Below are positions 26,822 through 36,133 of a stretch of DNA of 39,763 bases, piece after piece. The stretch is from Rubrivivax sp. (GTDB lineage: Bacteria > Pseudomonadota > Gammaproteobacteria > Burkholderiales > Burkholderiaceae_C). The DNA lies in the NCBI GenBank assembly GCA_027491255.1, contig JAIXWM010000168.1, forward strand, positions 1-39,763. The letters run 5' to 3'. The notes under the pieces were generated by a model. The model was not told where the DNA came from and ran no database searches. It worked only from the letters and a program-made list of their open reading frames with translations. A program made the position numbers and the translations under genes. How positions within the stretch are numbered: the first letter of the stretch is position 1; every line of letters starts with the position of its first letter.

Positions 26822-27877
26822 CTACGCGTGCACGTGCTCGTGATGGACGTCCGGAGCGTGGTCGTGGTCGTGCTCGACGTCCTCGTGGCGATGCGGGTGC
26901 GAGTGCTCGCCGAGGAACGGCGGGTCATGAGCGTGGTCGTGGTGCCCGTCGTCGTGACGGTGCGGGTGGTCGTGCTCTGCCTCGGGGTGAGCATGGGCGT
27001 GTTGGTGACGCTCGGTCACGTGGAGGATCACGCCAGTGCCAAAAAGAGCGGCCGAAACGAGTGTCCACGCTCCCAGTGTCTTGTCGCCGAGGCCCCAGGC
27101 CAGCGCTGCGCCGACGAACGGGGCCACGGCGAAGATCGATCCCGTCCGCGCGGCTCCGATGCGTCGCTGAGCGAGCAAGTAGAGCCGCAGGCTCAATCCG
27201 TAGCCGGTAGCACCACACGCGAGCAGCACCAGCGCAGCTCGCGCCGCGGGCAGCGGCTCGCCGAAGGCGAAGGCTGCGGCGCCGGTGAGGACCGCGCCGA
27301 GCCCGCCCTTGCTAGCAACGATGCTGACCGGATCCTGTTCGGCGAGGCCACGCGTCAGCGTGTTGTCGAGCGCCCACGCGGCTGTTGCGCCCGCGACGGC
27401 CAAGGCGCCGAGCGCGCTCCATCCAGCGCTCGACGCCGCATCGAGCGTGAGCGCGATGCCGCCGAGAGCCATCAGTCCGAGTGCGACCAGCACACGCCGG
27501 CCAATGGGCTCGCGGTACAGCGCCCAGGCGAGCACGACGGTGAACACGGCCTCCAGGTTGAGCAGGAGCGAGCCCGTGGTCGCGCCCGCACGTTGGAGAC
27601 CCCACGCGAGCAATGTGGGCGCGACTCCGGCACCGACGAACGCGATGGCAAGCAGGCGACCGATGTGCGCCCTTCGGAGCGGAGCGCCAGACGATGGCGA
27701 CAGCCGCCCGAGGACGAAGGCCGAGAGGCACGCACCAGCGTAGAGCAAGGCGGCGGTCGAGAACGCTCCCAACCCTCGACCCGCTCGCTCAACGATTGGC
27801 GTCGTCACCCCGAAGCTCAGGGCGGCCAGAATGGCCAGGCCAGCTCCCGCAGCAATGGGTGAACGAGGGGTCGACAC
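26822..27877 (-). CDS. EamA/DMT-family transporter with His-rich C-terminal tail
   Basis: The 351-residue protein has ten predicted membrane helices in two EamA halves. The first half has AAGAGLAILAALSFGVTTP and ATTGSLLLNLEAVFTVVLAW. The second has ATAAWALDNTLTRGLAEQDP and ARTGSIFAVAPFVGAALAW, the repeat typical of drug/metabolite exporters. The last 65 residues contain 24 His mixed with Asp and Glu (HRHDDGHHDHAHD), an arrangement seen in metal (Zn/Ni/Co) exporters. It lies between large terminase and portal with 24 bp before it, so it looks like cargo. Substrate is uncertain. Confidence 0.88.
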   Translation of the reverse strand: MSTPRSPIAAGAGLAILAALSFGVTTPIVERAGRGLGAFSTAALLYAGACLSAFVLGRLSPSSGAPLRRAHIGRLLAIAFVGAGVAPTLLAWGLQRAGATTGSLLLNLEAVFTVVLAWALYREPIGRRVLVALGLMALGGIALTLDAASSAGWSALGALAVAGATAAWALDNTLTRGLAEQDPVSIVASKGGLGAVLTGAAAFAFGEPLPAARAALVLLACGATGYGLSLRLYLLAQRRIGAARTGSIFAVAPFVGAALAWGLGDKTLGAWTLVSAALFGTGVILHVTERHQHAHAHPEAEHDHPHRHDDGHHDHAHDPPFLGEHSHPHRHEDVEHDHDHAPDVHHEHVHA

Positions 27878-27901
27878 CGGTCCACTGTACCGGAGACGTC
27901 T

Positions 27902-29335
27902 TCAGCCGATAACCCTCACCCCGATCTCTCCGGCCCTCGGCTTGTCGGCCTGCCGCTCCCGCTGACACGCGAGGGCGACCGCCCAGAACTTGTCGGCGTG
28001 GCCGCGGGCGTTGCGCTCGGCGTCGAAGCTGACCTTCCCCGAGGGCAGCACGCGGCGCTTGATGGCGTGGATCTGCGCGACGAGGTCGCGGTCGCGCGGC
28101 ATCGTCACATCGCGCCGCTGGAGCAGGATCTTGAAGTCGGTCGCCCAGCGCTCCTTCGCCTCGTTGGTGAAGTTCTCGCCGATGACCTGGGGGAACTCGC
28201 GCGCGAGGTTCTCGGCGAGGTTCATGCCGATGCCGCTGCGATCGATCGAGAGCCGGGCGACGGGCAGCGTGCCGAGGAGGCGTCGCAGCTCGGCCTCCTG
28301 CTCCGCGAACGGCGTCCCCTCGAAGCTCTTGAGCATCCGGCACGTGAAGCGCCCCGCGATCTCCTCGAAGACCGCCAGCTCCGAGCGGTCGCGCGTGCGG
28401 CCCACGTCGAAGCCAGCGACGATGCGTCCTTCCGGTGCGCGCACGCTGGTCGGCTCGTCGCAGAGGACGAGGTCGTCGCTGGTGCACGGGAGGATCAGCT
28501 CGTAGGGGTAGAAGCTGTACGTCTCGTCGACGAAGCGCCCCTCGAACTCCTGCTGGAAGTCCTCGAGTGGCAGCGAGTCGAACTGCTCGATGAGCGTGGG
28601 CCGGCCGAACTTCGCGACGCGCTCCTCGGTGGGCAGGTTCGGCGCGTCGTTCGCGGCAGCCCGCACGTCGGCGCAGAAGAACCGGCACAGCCACCACGGC
28701 ACCAGCTGCCGGATGTGGTGCGGGTACTTCCGGAGTTCCTCGTTCGCGATCTCCCAGAAGATGCCGCGGCGCCCGAGCGGCGTGCTGCAGCCGGTGAGCT
28801 GCCCATTCGAGCGCAGGATGAGCGCCGTCGAGCCCCGGTAGACCTCGCGGTCGTTCACGTAGTGGGCGAGCTCGTCGAGGTAGACGTCGCCCTTCTTGCC
28901 GCGAGGCGCCTTCGACGGGTGCGAGAGGATGCGTGAGAGCCGCTTGTTCGTGCCGTTCGACTCGAAGGCCAGCTCCGTCTTCGAGTCGACGACGAGCCGC
29001 TTCTGGTAGGCGAGCGGCAGCTCCTCGTGGACCTGGCGCGCGACGAGAATCTTCTCCTTCGCGTCGTCGAGGTTGTAGCTGACGAAGACCGCCGTGTGCT
29101 TTTCGCGCAGGTGGCAGCGAGCGAGCGCTTCGAGCGCGAAGAGAAACGAGAAGCCGACCTGGCGGCTCTTCGTGACCCAGCGGAACCGGGAGCGGTTCTG
29201 CAGGAAGTTCAGCTGGTACTGCTCGAGCGCGATGGGCTCGTCGTCGTAGGAGAGCAGGCCCTCGGCGAAGCCCCACTCGGTGCCGATCCAGTCCGCGAAC
29301 TCCTCCTCGGTGCGCTTCACAATCCCGAGCGTCAT
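27902..29335 (-). CDS. Terminase large subunit (Mu gp28-like)
   Basis: The start chosen is the ATG at 29335 with GGAGGG five bases upstream, giving 477 residues; a GTG at 29407 would add 24. Residues 1-200 are the ATPase: KSRQVGFS (56-63) is the Mu/gp28-type Walker A variant, GDVYLDE (149-155) the Walker B, and TGCSTPLG (181-188) the coupling motif. Residues 300-460 are an RNase H-like nuclease with Asp at 310 (AGFDVGRTRD), 365 (LSIDRSGIG) and 448 (GHADKFW). It packages DNA into the procapsid. It is divergent from the recombinase gene. Confidence 0.92.
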   Translation of the reverse strand: MTLGIVKRTEEEFADWIGTEWGFAEGLLSYDDEPIALEQYQLNFLQNRSRFRWVTKSRQVGFSFLFALEALARCHLREKHTAVFVSYNLDDAKEKILVARQVHEELPLAYQKRLVVDSKTELAFESNGTNKRLSRILSHPSKAPRGKKGDVYLDELAHYVNDREVYRGSTALILRSNGQLTGCSTPLGRRGIFWEIANEELRKYPHHIRQLVPWWLCRFFCADVRAAANDAPNLPTEERVAKFGRPTLIEQFDSLPLEDFQQEFEGRFVDETYSFYPYELILPCTSDDLVLCDEPTSVRAPEGRIVAGFDVGRTRDRSELAVFEEIAGRFTCRMLKSFEGTPFAEQEAELRRLLGTLPVARLSIDRSGIGMNLAENLAREFPQVIGENFTNEAKERWATDFKILLQRRDVTMPRDRDLVAQIHAIKRRVLPSGKVSFDAERNARGHADKFWAVALACQRERQADKPRAGEIGVRVIG

Positions 29336-29436
29336 GCCGCCCTCCGCGCGCAGGTCGCCCGTGACCTTGCCTTCGTCGCCGACGGAAGCCTGTATGGGCT
29401 CGTCCACCGCGCCGAAGCACCGAAGGGAGAGCCGCC

Positions 29437-30054
<618 letters not shown>

Positions 30055-30081
30055 CGGAGTCCCCGAGGGCTCCGCTTGCGG

Positions 30082-30195
30082 GCCCGTGCTCAGTTTCGCG
30101 GGCACTCGCACGACGTAACCGAACGAGCCTCCGTGCTCAGTTCGGTCGCGCGCGTTCGATTCGCAATTCCAGGGCTGCTCAGTTTCCTGGAATTG
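30082..30195 (+). repeat. Three hairpins with shared loop TGCTCAGTT
   Basis: Copy 1: GCCCG/CGGGC stem at 30082-30103. Copy 2: ACCGAAC/GTTCGGT stem at 30118-30146. Copy 3: CAATTCCAGG/CCTGGAATTG stem at 30164-30195. Each encloses TGCTCAGTTT or, in copy 2, TGCTCA with the stem continuing the motif. Stem sequences differ completely, the loop does not. All three are in the same orientation. Confidence 0.55.
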
Positions 30196-30440
30196 ACCCA
30201 CTCGAAAACGGCCCCAGGCACTGCGCCGGGCGTGCGCGGCTGTGCGAAAAACGGACCCTCCCCCCCTACCTGCGGCAGGTTGTAGGCACGTGCCGGCCTC
30301 CCGCGGCCCGGGGGCGTGGGCGGGCGCCGGCGCGAGGACGAGCACGAGGCCGACGAGCCAGGGAAAGCGGCCATTGGGGACGGTGCCCGAGGCGCCGAAC
30401 AGGCCCCGCAAGCCCGCAACTTCACGCAGGGGCTCCACGA

Positions 30441-30474
30441 CGAACCGCCGCTTTTCTCTCTTAGCGGCGGTTCG
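30441..30474. repeat. Perfect 11-bp inverted repeat
   Basis: CGAACCGCCGC (30441-30451) and GCGGCGGTTCG (30464-30474) enclose the loop TTTTCTCTCTTA. It is the strongest hairpin in the region between the terminase candidates. No T tract follows on either strand, so it is not a standard terminator. Confidence 0.45.
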
Positions 30475-30749
30475 CTCGGCGCCGTCGACGAGCCCGTCAG
30501 CGCCGGCCGCGGCCTGCTCGTTCGCGCCGGCCTCGTCGCCGTGCGCGCGGCCGCGAGACTGTGAGCTCGCTGTGCTCGAGCACTCGGCCTCCTCGATCGC
30601 GCCAAGTCCGCGAGATTCCGAGGGGGCCGCATCGGAGGCGTGTTCTTCGGGCGCGAGGTGAGCCTGGTGGGCGCGACTGTTCGAGGCTCTCTCGTCGTCG
30701 CCCAGGGCGCGCCCTTCGGCTCGCACGCGCGCCGCGTCACGGGGAGCGC

Positions 30750-31988
30750 TCATCGTCCGTCCTCCTCGGCGTCCGCGCGCCGTGGGCCAACGTCGGCGCC
30801 CTGACGCGGGATCAGGCGCGGCTCGACGCGCTCGACCGCGCGCATGAGCCGGACCTCGAGCAGCGCCTCGTCGTCGGCCTCGGCCGCGTCCATCTGCTCG
30901 GCCAGCTCGCGGGCGAGGCGAACCACCTCGCGCACCTCGCGGGACACGTTCGGTTCCCGGGCGGCGTCCTCGCTGGGGGGCGGCGGGGGGTCATCGGGCG
31001 AAACTGAGCGCCCCGACGCGCTCGGAAACACGTTCGGATTCGCCCGCTCAGTTTCGTTCGCGGGCACGCTGGTCACGTCGATGACGCCGGCCATCTCGGG
31101 CGTCGCTTCCCGCTGGTCCCGGAGCATGCGCGCGTACCGCTCCTGGATGCTCTCGAGCGACAGGATGGTGCGCACCTCGGAGCGCGAGTCGGCGCCGCCG
31201 AGGATGAAAGCCTTGAGCCGCGCGAGCGTGTTCACGTCGGTCGGGTTGTCGGAGCGGACGCGGCCTTCCTTCAGCGCCTTCTCGAAGCTGAGGAGGAACT
31301 CGTCGATCATCTGGACGAGCCGGTCCTCGCCGACCGCGATGGCCTCGGCGCGCAGCTCGATGAGTTTCTCCTCGGTGCGGACCGCGACGCGCGTCGCCGT
31401 CTGCTCGCGGCGCTTCATGCAGTTGTGGCTCTTCGCGTAGCTGGCGATCACGCTCGGGGCGACGCCGTAGCGCTCGGCGAGCTGGCGGTACGGCGGGTAC
31501 ACCGTCGTCGTCGCGCCGTTCTCCAGCACCTTCACCTCGCCGAACACGAGCAGCCGATCCAGCTCCTCGTAGGAGATGAGCGGTGCCTCGGCCTTGCGCG
31601 GCCGTCCCGGTCTCCGCTTCGGCTCGGGCTGCTCCGGCGTGGACGTGCTCGCCACGGACGCAGGGGGAGCCGGCTCGGGCGTCGTCGCGGCGGGTGAAGC
31701 CTCCTGGTCCTTGAGCGTGATGGGCTCGATCGGGGTGCCCGCCTGGAACGCGGCCTTCCGCTCGACGCAGCGGCTCTGCTTCGCGAACGCCGCGACGAGG
31801 CTCGGCGCCACCTCGAACCTCTTGGCCACCTCGCGCTGCGAGGGCCAGACGCGCGTCTCCGCGCCATCGGCACCGGCGACGAGCTCACCCTCGACCAGGA
31901 GGCGATCGACCTCGTGGTAAGGCATCTTCGGCCCGTCCTCGCGACGCGGGCGTCCTCCCTTTCGCTGTTCCGGTTCTCCCTTCGCCAT
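30750..31988 (-). CDS. Duplicated HTH protein, probable terminase small subunit
   Basis: The 412-residue protein has two copies of one module: residues about 23-75 (MPYHEVDRLLVEGE, ending PSQREVAKRFEVAPSLVAAF) and about 140-192 (ISYEELDRLLVFGE, ending PPYRQLAERYGVAPSVIASY). Each ends in a helix-turn-helix and is introduced by an AT-hook-like GRPR motif (GGRPRRED, PGRPRKAE). A helical region (residues 200-290) and a Pro/Ser/Glu-rich tail follow. Position upstream of the large terminase and DNA-binding make-up fit a small terminase. It could alternatively be a regulator. Two CTCAGTTT hairpins lie inside its coding sequence. Confidence 0.65.
   Translation of the reverse strand: MAKGEPEQRKGGRPRREDGPKMPYHEVDRLLVEGELVAGADGAETRVWPSQREVAKRFEVAPSLVAAFAKQSRCVERKAAFQAGTPIEPITLKDQEASPAATTPEPAPPASVASTSTPEQPEPKRRPGRPRKAEAPLISYEELDRLLVFGEVKVLENGATTTVYPPYRQLAERYGVAPSVIASYAKSHNCMKRREQTATRVAVRTEEKLIELRAEAIAVGEDRLVQMIDEFLLSFEKALKEGRVRSDNPTDVNTLARLKAFILGGADSRSEVRTILSLESIQERYARMLRDQREATPEMAGVIDVTSVPANETERANPNVFPSASGRSVSPDDPPPPPSEDAAREPNVSREVREVVRLARELAEQMDAAEADDEALLEVRLMRAVERVEPRLIPRQGADVGPRRADAEEDGR
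30996..31065. repeat. Two further CTCAGTTT-loop hairpins inside the small-terminase candidate
   Basis: Copy 4: GGGCG-AAACTGAG-CGCCC at 30996-31013 (motif on the minus strand). Copy 5: GCCCGC-TCAGTTTCGTTC-GCGGGC at 31042-31065 (motif on the plus strand). They encode part of the low-complexity C-terminal tail. Together with the three copies at 30.1 kb they are the only occurrences found in the window. Confidence 0.5.
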
Positions 31989-31996
31989 CTCGTTCC

Positions 31997-32784
31997 TCAG
32001 AAGCCGCTGGCGAGCAGCAGCGGGGACTGGCCGAGCATCGTCCGGAGGCGCCGCAGCACTCGGGTCCGCTGCCGCTTCAGCCGCTGGTACATCCGCTCGC
32101 GCTCGAGGTCGTCGTCGGGCGCGACGCGGTCGACGTAGCTGCGGAGCAGCTCTCGTCGCAGCACGGTGGCGGCGACCACCTCGAGGCTGCTCTGCGGGAT
32201 GCCTTCCTCCGCGGCCCGCTCGAGCAGGAGCGCGAGGTCGAACAGCTCCTCGTCGGTCGTCTCGAGGCGCCGAGCGTTGATGGACTCGGTGCCGAACATC
32301 GCCAGCTCATCGGGGTCGGCGCTCGGATGCTGCTGCTCGCGCTCCTTGCGGAGGAACGCGAACACCTGGCGCTCGGTCCGCTGCCGCAGCCGCATCGCGA
32401 TCCGGTCGGCGTGCTCGTCGACGGGCAGCTCGCCGAGCGCGGCGAGGAACGCCGTGACCACGACCTGGTCGAGCTCGTCGCGGGGCACAGCGTCGCTGAC
32501 GAGCCGGTGCCGCAGCCTGCTCAGCATCGGGTAGTACGCGACGAGAAGCACCGAGGCCCAGAGCGCTTCTCCGGTCGCTCGATGCTCGGAGAGCAGTGCT
32601 CGGGTGAGCGCGTCCCGCTCGGGGTAGGTGTGCTCGCGATCGTCGGCGAGCGCGGCCAGCACGGACGCGACGTCGGCATGGCCGGCGAGAGCGGCGTGTC
32701 GGGCCCGGCTCTCGTCGAAGACCCGGCGCGGCGCAGCGAGAGCGTCTCGCCGCAGCCGCTCGATGACGGTGCGGAGGGCGCTGC

Positions 32785-32788
<4 letters not shown>
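31997..32788 (-). CDS. Sigma-70-like protein, divergent
   Basis: The 263-residue protein has a central part resembling sigma region 2: LLVAYYPMLSRLRHRLVSDA, then ELDQVVVTAFLAALGELPVD and RLRQRTERQVFAFLRKER, with the usual Asp-Gln and aromatic positions. Its C-terminal part (EVVAATVLRRELLRSYVDRV, then YQRLKRQRTRVLRRLRTML) is like a weak region 4. Late-gene sigma factors occur in some phages. The overall similarity is low and a different helical DNA-binding role cannot be excluded. It overlaps the resolvase-like gene (ATGA). Confidence 0.55.
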
Positions 32789-33119
<331 letters not shown>

Positions 33120-33123
<4 letters not shown>

Positions 33124-34253
33124 GCGAGCACCTCCGTCTCGAAGCGAACCGGGATGCCGCGGCCCTTCGCGTACTCGACCTCGCGCTTCATGCCGGCCGT
33201 GACGCGACCGCCGAACACGCGAACCTCGTCGCAGGTGTCGACCAGCTCGAGGCAGAAGCGCAGCGCCTGTTCTCGCTCCGTCGCCTCGTCGAGGAGCTGC
33301 GGCAGGTAGAGGTGCGGAGCAACGGGCATCACCCCGAGCGCGACGAGCTGGCGGCTGAGGCCGCGGACGCGCTCGATGTTGCCGGCCGGATCGTCGGCGA
33401 ATGGGTGGCAGACGTAGACGCGCCGAAGCCGGCTGCGTTCGAGGCGACGGCGCCTCACCAGCTCGGCGGCGAGGTAGTGCAGCCCGTCGAGCAGCTCGGC
33501 GTAGGCCTCGCTCGGGTAGTCGCGCCCGTCGTCGACGCGCCACGGGCCGTACTGCCTGCGTCCCTGCTCCAGGCGCGAGAGCAGCGCGTCGAACAGCTCT
33601 CGCTCGTCGCCGACGAGACCCGCGAGGCGACCGCCAAGGCGCATGCGCTCGGAGAGCCTGCGTGCGACCTCGAGCGCGCACCTCGCATCGGCGAGCGCGC
33701 GATGCGGCCTCGGGCGGTCGAGCCCGAAGTAGGTCGCGAGCGAGTCGAGGGAGAGCGACGACAGCTCGCCGCTGGCGACGAGCGGCCACGCGAGGCTCGC
33801 GGTGTCGAGGCGGTGGTAGTCGACGCGCGGCAGCGCGAGCCCCGCTCGGCGGTAGCCGGCCTCGAGGAAGGCCCAGTCGAAGCCGACATTGTGGCCGGCG
33901 ACGAGCGCTCCTTCGAGCAGCGGTGCGACGGCGAGCAGCGCCTCCCGCAAAGGCACCGCATTCGTCCACGCGGCCTTCGAGAACCCGCAGATGGCGAGCG
34001 CCTCGGGCTGCGCGTCGTCGAGCCGCTCGGGGGCGACGAGCGTGTGATACTCGGCGAGCACCTCGAGGGTGCGCGCATCCACCCGCAGCACCGCGACCTC
34101 GACGATGTCGTGTCGGGAGGGATCCAGGCCCGTGGTCTCGAGGTCGACGAAGGCCAACGCCTTGAGCGGCACGGGCACGTCCGATCGCGGGACGTCGCGG
34201 CGAAGAACGAGCGCGGGAGCCTCGCGCTCCGGGAGGTTGAGCGCGGGCAGCAT
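33120..34253 (-). CDS. DnaQ-type 3'-5' exonuclease fused to DUF4406 domain
   Basis: The 377-residue protein has three parts. Residues 30-205 are a DEDDh exonuclease: FVDLETTGLD (Asp 37, Glu 39), HNVGFDWAFL (Asp 126) and HRALADAR (His 184, Asp 189). Residues about 217-270 are a helical linker with EAYAELLDGLHYLAAEL, like an all-alpha NTP pyrophosphatase helix. Residues 278-375 resemble DUF4406 or nucleoside deoxyribosyltransferase-like proteins: RRVYVCHPFADDPAGNIER, then CDEVRVFGGRVTAGMKREVE. A proofreading exonuclease joined to a nucleotide-handling domain would fit phage DNA synthesis or salvage. It begins inside the RecB-like stop (TGATG). Confidence 0.82.
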
Positions 34254-35434
34254 CACGCCACCTCCTTCGCCCAGAAGCGCGGCGAGTGCGTCTTGTCGGC
34301 GTGCGCTTCGAGCTCGGCCTTGAGCAGCGAGACGCGCGGCTTGTCGAGCTTCTTGCCGAGGCTCTTGAGGAGCGCGTCGAGGGCCTTCTTGTCGATGGCC
34401 CCGAGCTTCTCGAGCAGCTCGTCGCGCGTGAGCCCGGTCGCGTCGCCGAGCAGCGTGAGCGTCGGCTCGATCGGGTAGTCGAGGCTCGTCGTCGCGTACA
34501 TCCGGTAGCGGACGCCACCCAGGACGAGCTGGTCCTGCTCCTTGAGGTGCGCCTTGAGGATGTCCTCCAGCTCCTCCTTGCGCGCGTAGAGCGCCTTCGC
34601 GAGCCGGGCGACCTCCTCGCGCTCGCGAGCGACGGCCTCGAGATCGGCGAGGTCCTCGCAGAGGAACTCGCGCTTGCCGGCGAGCGCGTCGGCGTAGGCC
34701 GGGCAGTGCTGGCGGTGGTCGCAGTAGGAGCAGTTGGCGTTGAGGCGAGCCGGGTACTCCCTCGCGGTCTCGGTCTGCCGCCCGAGCGTCTCGACGTAGG
34801 CGAGCGCATCGGCGAGCTGCTCCGCGGTGCGCGTCGTCTGCTGGCGGATGCCGTGCCGCAGCATCCAGAACGTGAGCTTCACCTTCTTCGCCCACGGCCA
34901 GAGGCGCTGGGCGGCGACGTGGTAGAGGCTCAGCTGCAGCGAGGTGTCGACCTCGTCGCGCTGGAAGAGCTGGTGGTTCGTCTTGTAGTCGATGACCTCG
35001 ACGGTCTCGTCGTCGACCCAGTCGACGCGATCGATGAAGCCGAGGACCGTGAAGGGCCCGACCGGGAGCCGGAACTCCTTCTCGATGGCGAGGACGTCGC
35101 GGTGGTCGACGACGCCCTGCTCGCGCACGAAGTCGCGGAGGATCTTCAGGCCCTCCTCGAAGACGTCGACGCCGGTGAGCCCCTCGGCGGTCCAGGCCTC
35201 GCGGTAGACCTCGAGCGCGCGCTCCTCGGAGAGCGGGCCGGTGCGCTCGTCGTCGAGCACCTCCTTGAGGAGCCGCTCGAGGACGGCGTGCACCAGCTTG
35301 CCGAAGCGGAGCGGGAGGCCGGGCTCGGCCTGGCGCTTCTCGATGTAGTGCAGCCGGTAGCTGAGCGGGCACTGCTCGAAGCGACTGAGTCGCGAGTACG
35401 AGAGATGGGCGTTGCGGAACGGTTCCGTGGTCAT
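34253..35434 (-). CDS. RecB/Cas4-like PD-(D/E)XK nuclease
   Basis: The 393-residue protein is a PDDEXK_1 nuclease: an N-terminal SYSRLSRFEQCPLSYRLHY with Cys 22 and a helix ending GKLVHAVLERLL, then GFIDRVDW (residues 132-139), EVIDYKTN (146-153) and a QLSLYHVAAQ helix. A second Cys group NCSYCDHRQHCPAY (about 233-245) completes the four-Cys iron-sulfur cluster typical of Cas4/AddB-like enzymes. The C-terminal part (AREREEVARLAKALYARKEE) is a coiled coil plus a small domain. A role in phage recombination is likely. Confidence 0.85.
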   Translation of the reverse strand: MTTEPFRNAHLSYSRLSRFEQCPLSYRLHYIEKRQAEPGLPLRFGKLVHAVLERLLKEVLDDERTGPLSEERALEVYREAWTAEGLTGVDVFEEGLKILRDFVREQGVVDHRDVLAIEKEFRLPVGPFTVLGFIDRVDWVDDETVEVIDYKTNHQLFQRDEVDTSLQLSLYHVAAQRLWPWAKKVKLTFWMLRHGIRQQTTRTAEQLADALAYVETLGRQTETAREYPARLNANCSYCDHRQHCPAYADALAGKREFLCEDLADLEAVAREREEVARLAKALYARKEELEDILKAHLKEQDQLVLGGVRYRMYATTSLDYPIEPTLTLLGDATGLTRDELLEKLGAIDKKALDALLKSLGKKLDKPRVSLLKAELEAHADKTHSPRFWAKEVA

Positions 35435-36063
35435 GAGCGCTTCTCCGGGCGCTCCGGGCGCTCATGGTTGGGGGTCTTCTCGAACGCGACGACGTGCGAG
35501 CCGGGGAACACCGAGAGCACGCGCATCACCGTCGCGGCGTGCTCGGGCGTGAGCTCCTTGCGGGGCTTGCCGGTGTACGCGGGCACCAGCCACAGCTCGC
35601 CGTAGGTGTCCGAGTGCAGCTGCACCTCGACGCCGAGCGCCTTGAAGCTCTCGATGTCCGCCGTCGTGAAGCCGCGGAGCTGGTCGACATCGATGGTCGG
35701 CTCGGACGCGGGCCTCGCGGACACAGCGGTCATCGCCGACGCGGCGGGCTTCGGCTTCGGCGGCTCCTCCGGGAGCGCGACGGGGTTGCCGAACAGGTCG
35801 CGTGCGATCGAGGGAGGCTTCGGCGGCTCGACGACCACCGGCGTGGCGGCGACGACGGGTAGAGCGCGCTTGTTCGGTCCGTTGTGCTTCTGCCACTCGG
35901 TGCAGACGAACTCGTCCGGCAGCGCGCACGTGCCGCCCTGCTGGAAGTGGAGGCAGCGCTTGCCCTCACCCCGCGTGTACTTCTCGCAGGTGATGCCGGG
36001 CGGGCGCTCGTCGGCCGGCGTGGGCGGCGGCGGTGCCGATCTGATGAGGTCCTTGAGTGCCAT
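35431..36063 (-). CDS. Cys-cluster protein upstream of the RecB-like nuclease
   Basis: The 210-residue protein has Cys at four spaced positions in residues 26-60 (ITCEKYTRGEGKRCLHF, GGTCALPDEFVCTEW). This suggests a zinc or iron-sulfur site. A Pro/Lys-rich linker follows, then a C-terminal alpha/beta part (VDQLRGFTTADIESFKALG, GELWLVPAYTGKPRKELTPE). It overlaps the nuclease gene by 4 nt. A partner or accessory of the nuclease is a fair guess. I do not recognise the family. Confidence 0.6.
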   Translation of the reverse strand: MALKDLIRSAPPPPTPADERPPGITCEKYTRGEGKRCLHFQQGGTCALPDEFVCTEWQKHNGPNKRALPVVAATPVVVEPPKPPSIARDLFGNPVALPEEPPKPKPAASAMTAVSARPASEPTIDVDQLRGFTTADIESFKALGVEVQLHSDTYGELWLVPAYTGKPRKELTPEHAATVMRVLSVFPGSHVVAFEKTPNHERPERPEKRS

Positions 36064-36096
36064 CGCGTTCCTGGCCGGCGCGTTCGGGGCGCCGGT

Positions 36097-36133
36097 GGGT
36101 GGGAAACGCGGGCTCGCTCAGCGAGATGGGACA
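36097..36133 (-). promoter_or_regulatory. Weaker copy of the TGTCCC-N21-TTTCCC element
   Basis: Minus strand: TGTCCC (36133-36128), 21 nt, TTTCCCACCC (36106-36097). It starts inside the end of the 174-residue gene and precedes the start at 36063 by about 35 bp. One base of the second part differs from the other copies. Confidence 0.35.

Larger units (their letters stand above)
30055..30749 (-). other. 695-bp stretch with hairpins; possible start of a minus-strand gene
   Basis: An ATG at 30753 overlaps the stop of the HTH-duplication gene (ATGA, like its neighbours). It opens a frame with G/C-rich third positions for about 160 residues: a charged Ala/Glu/Gly-rich part, then KREKRRFVVEPLREVAG and a hydrophobic segment FPWLVGLVLVLAPAPAHAP. 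No stop follows; the frame runs opposite to the recombinase gene to 29332. The coding look fades left of about 30250. Either a membrane protein gene lost its end when the recombinase arrived, or this is non-coding. I cannot decide. Confidence 0.3.

Noticed and set aside
35388..35402. GCGACTGAGTCGC palindrome resembling the CTCAGTTT hairpins
   Set aside because: It lacks the TTT part of the loop and lies in the conserved N-terminal coding region of the RecB-like gene, so it is a chance match.
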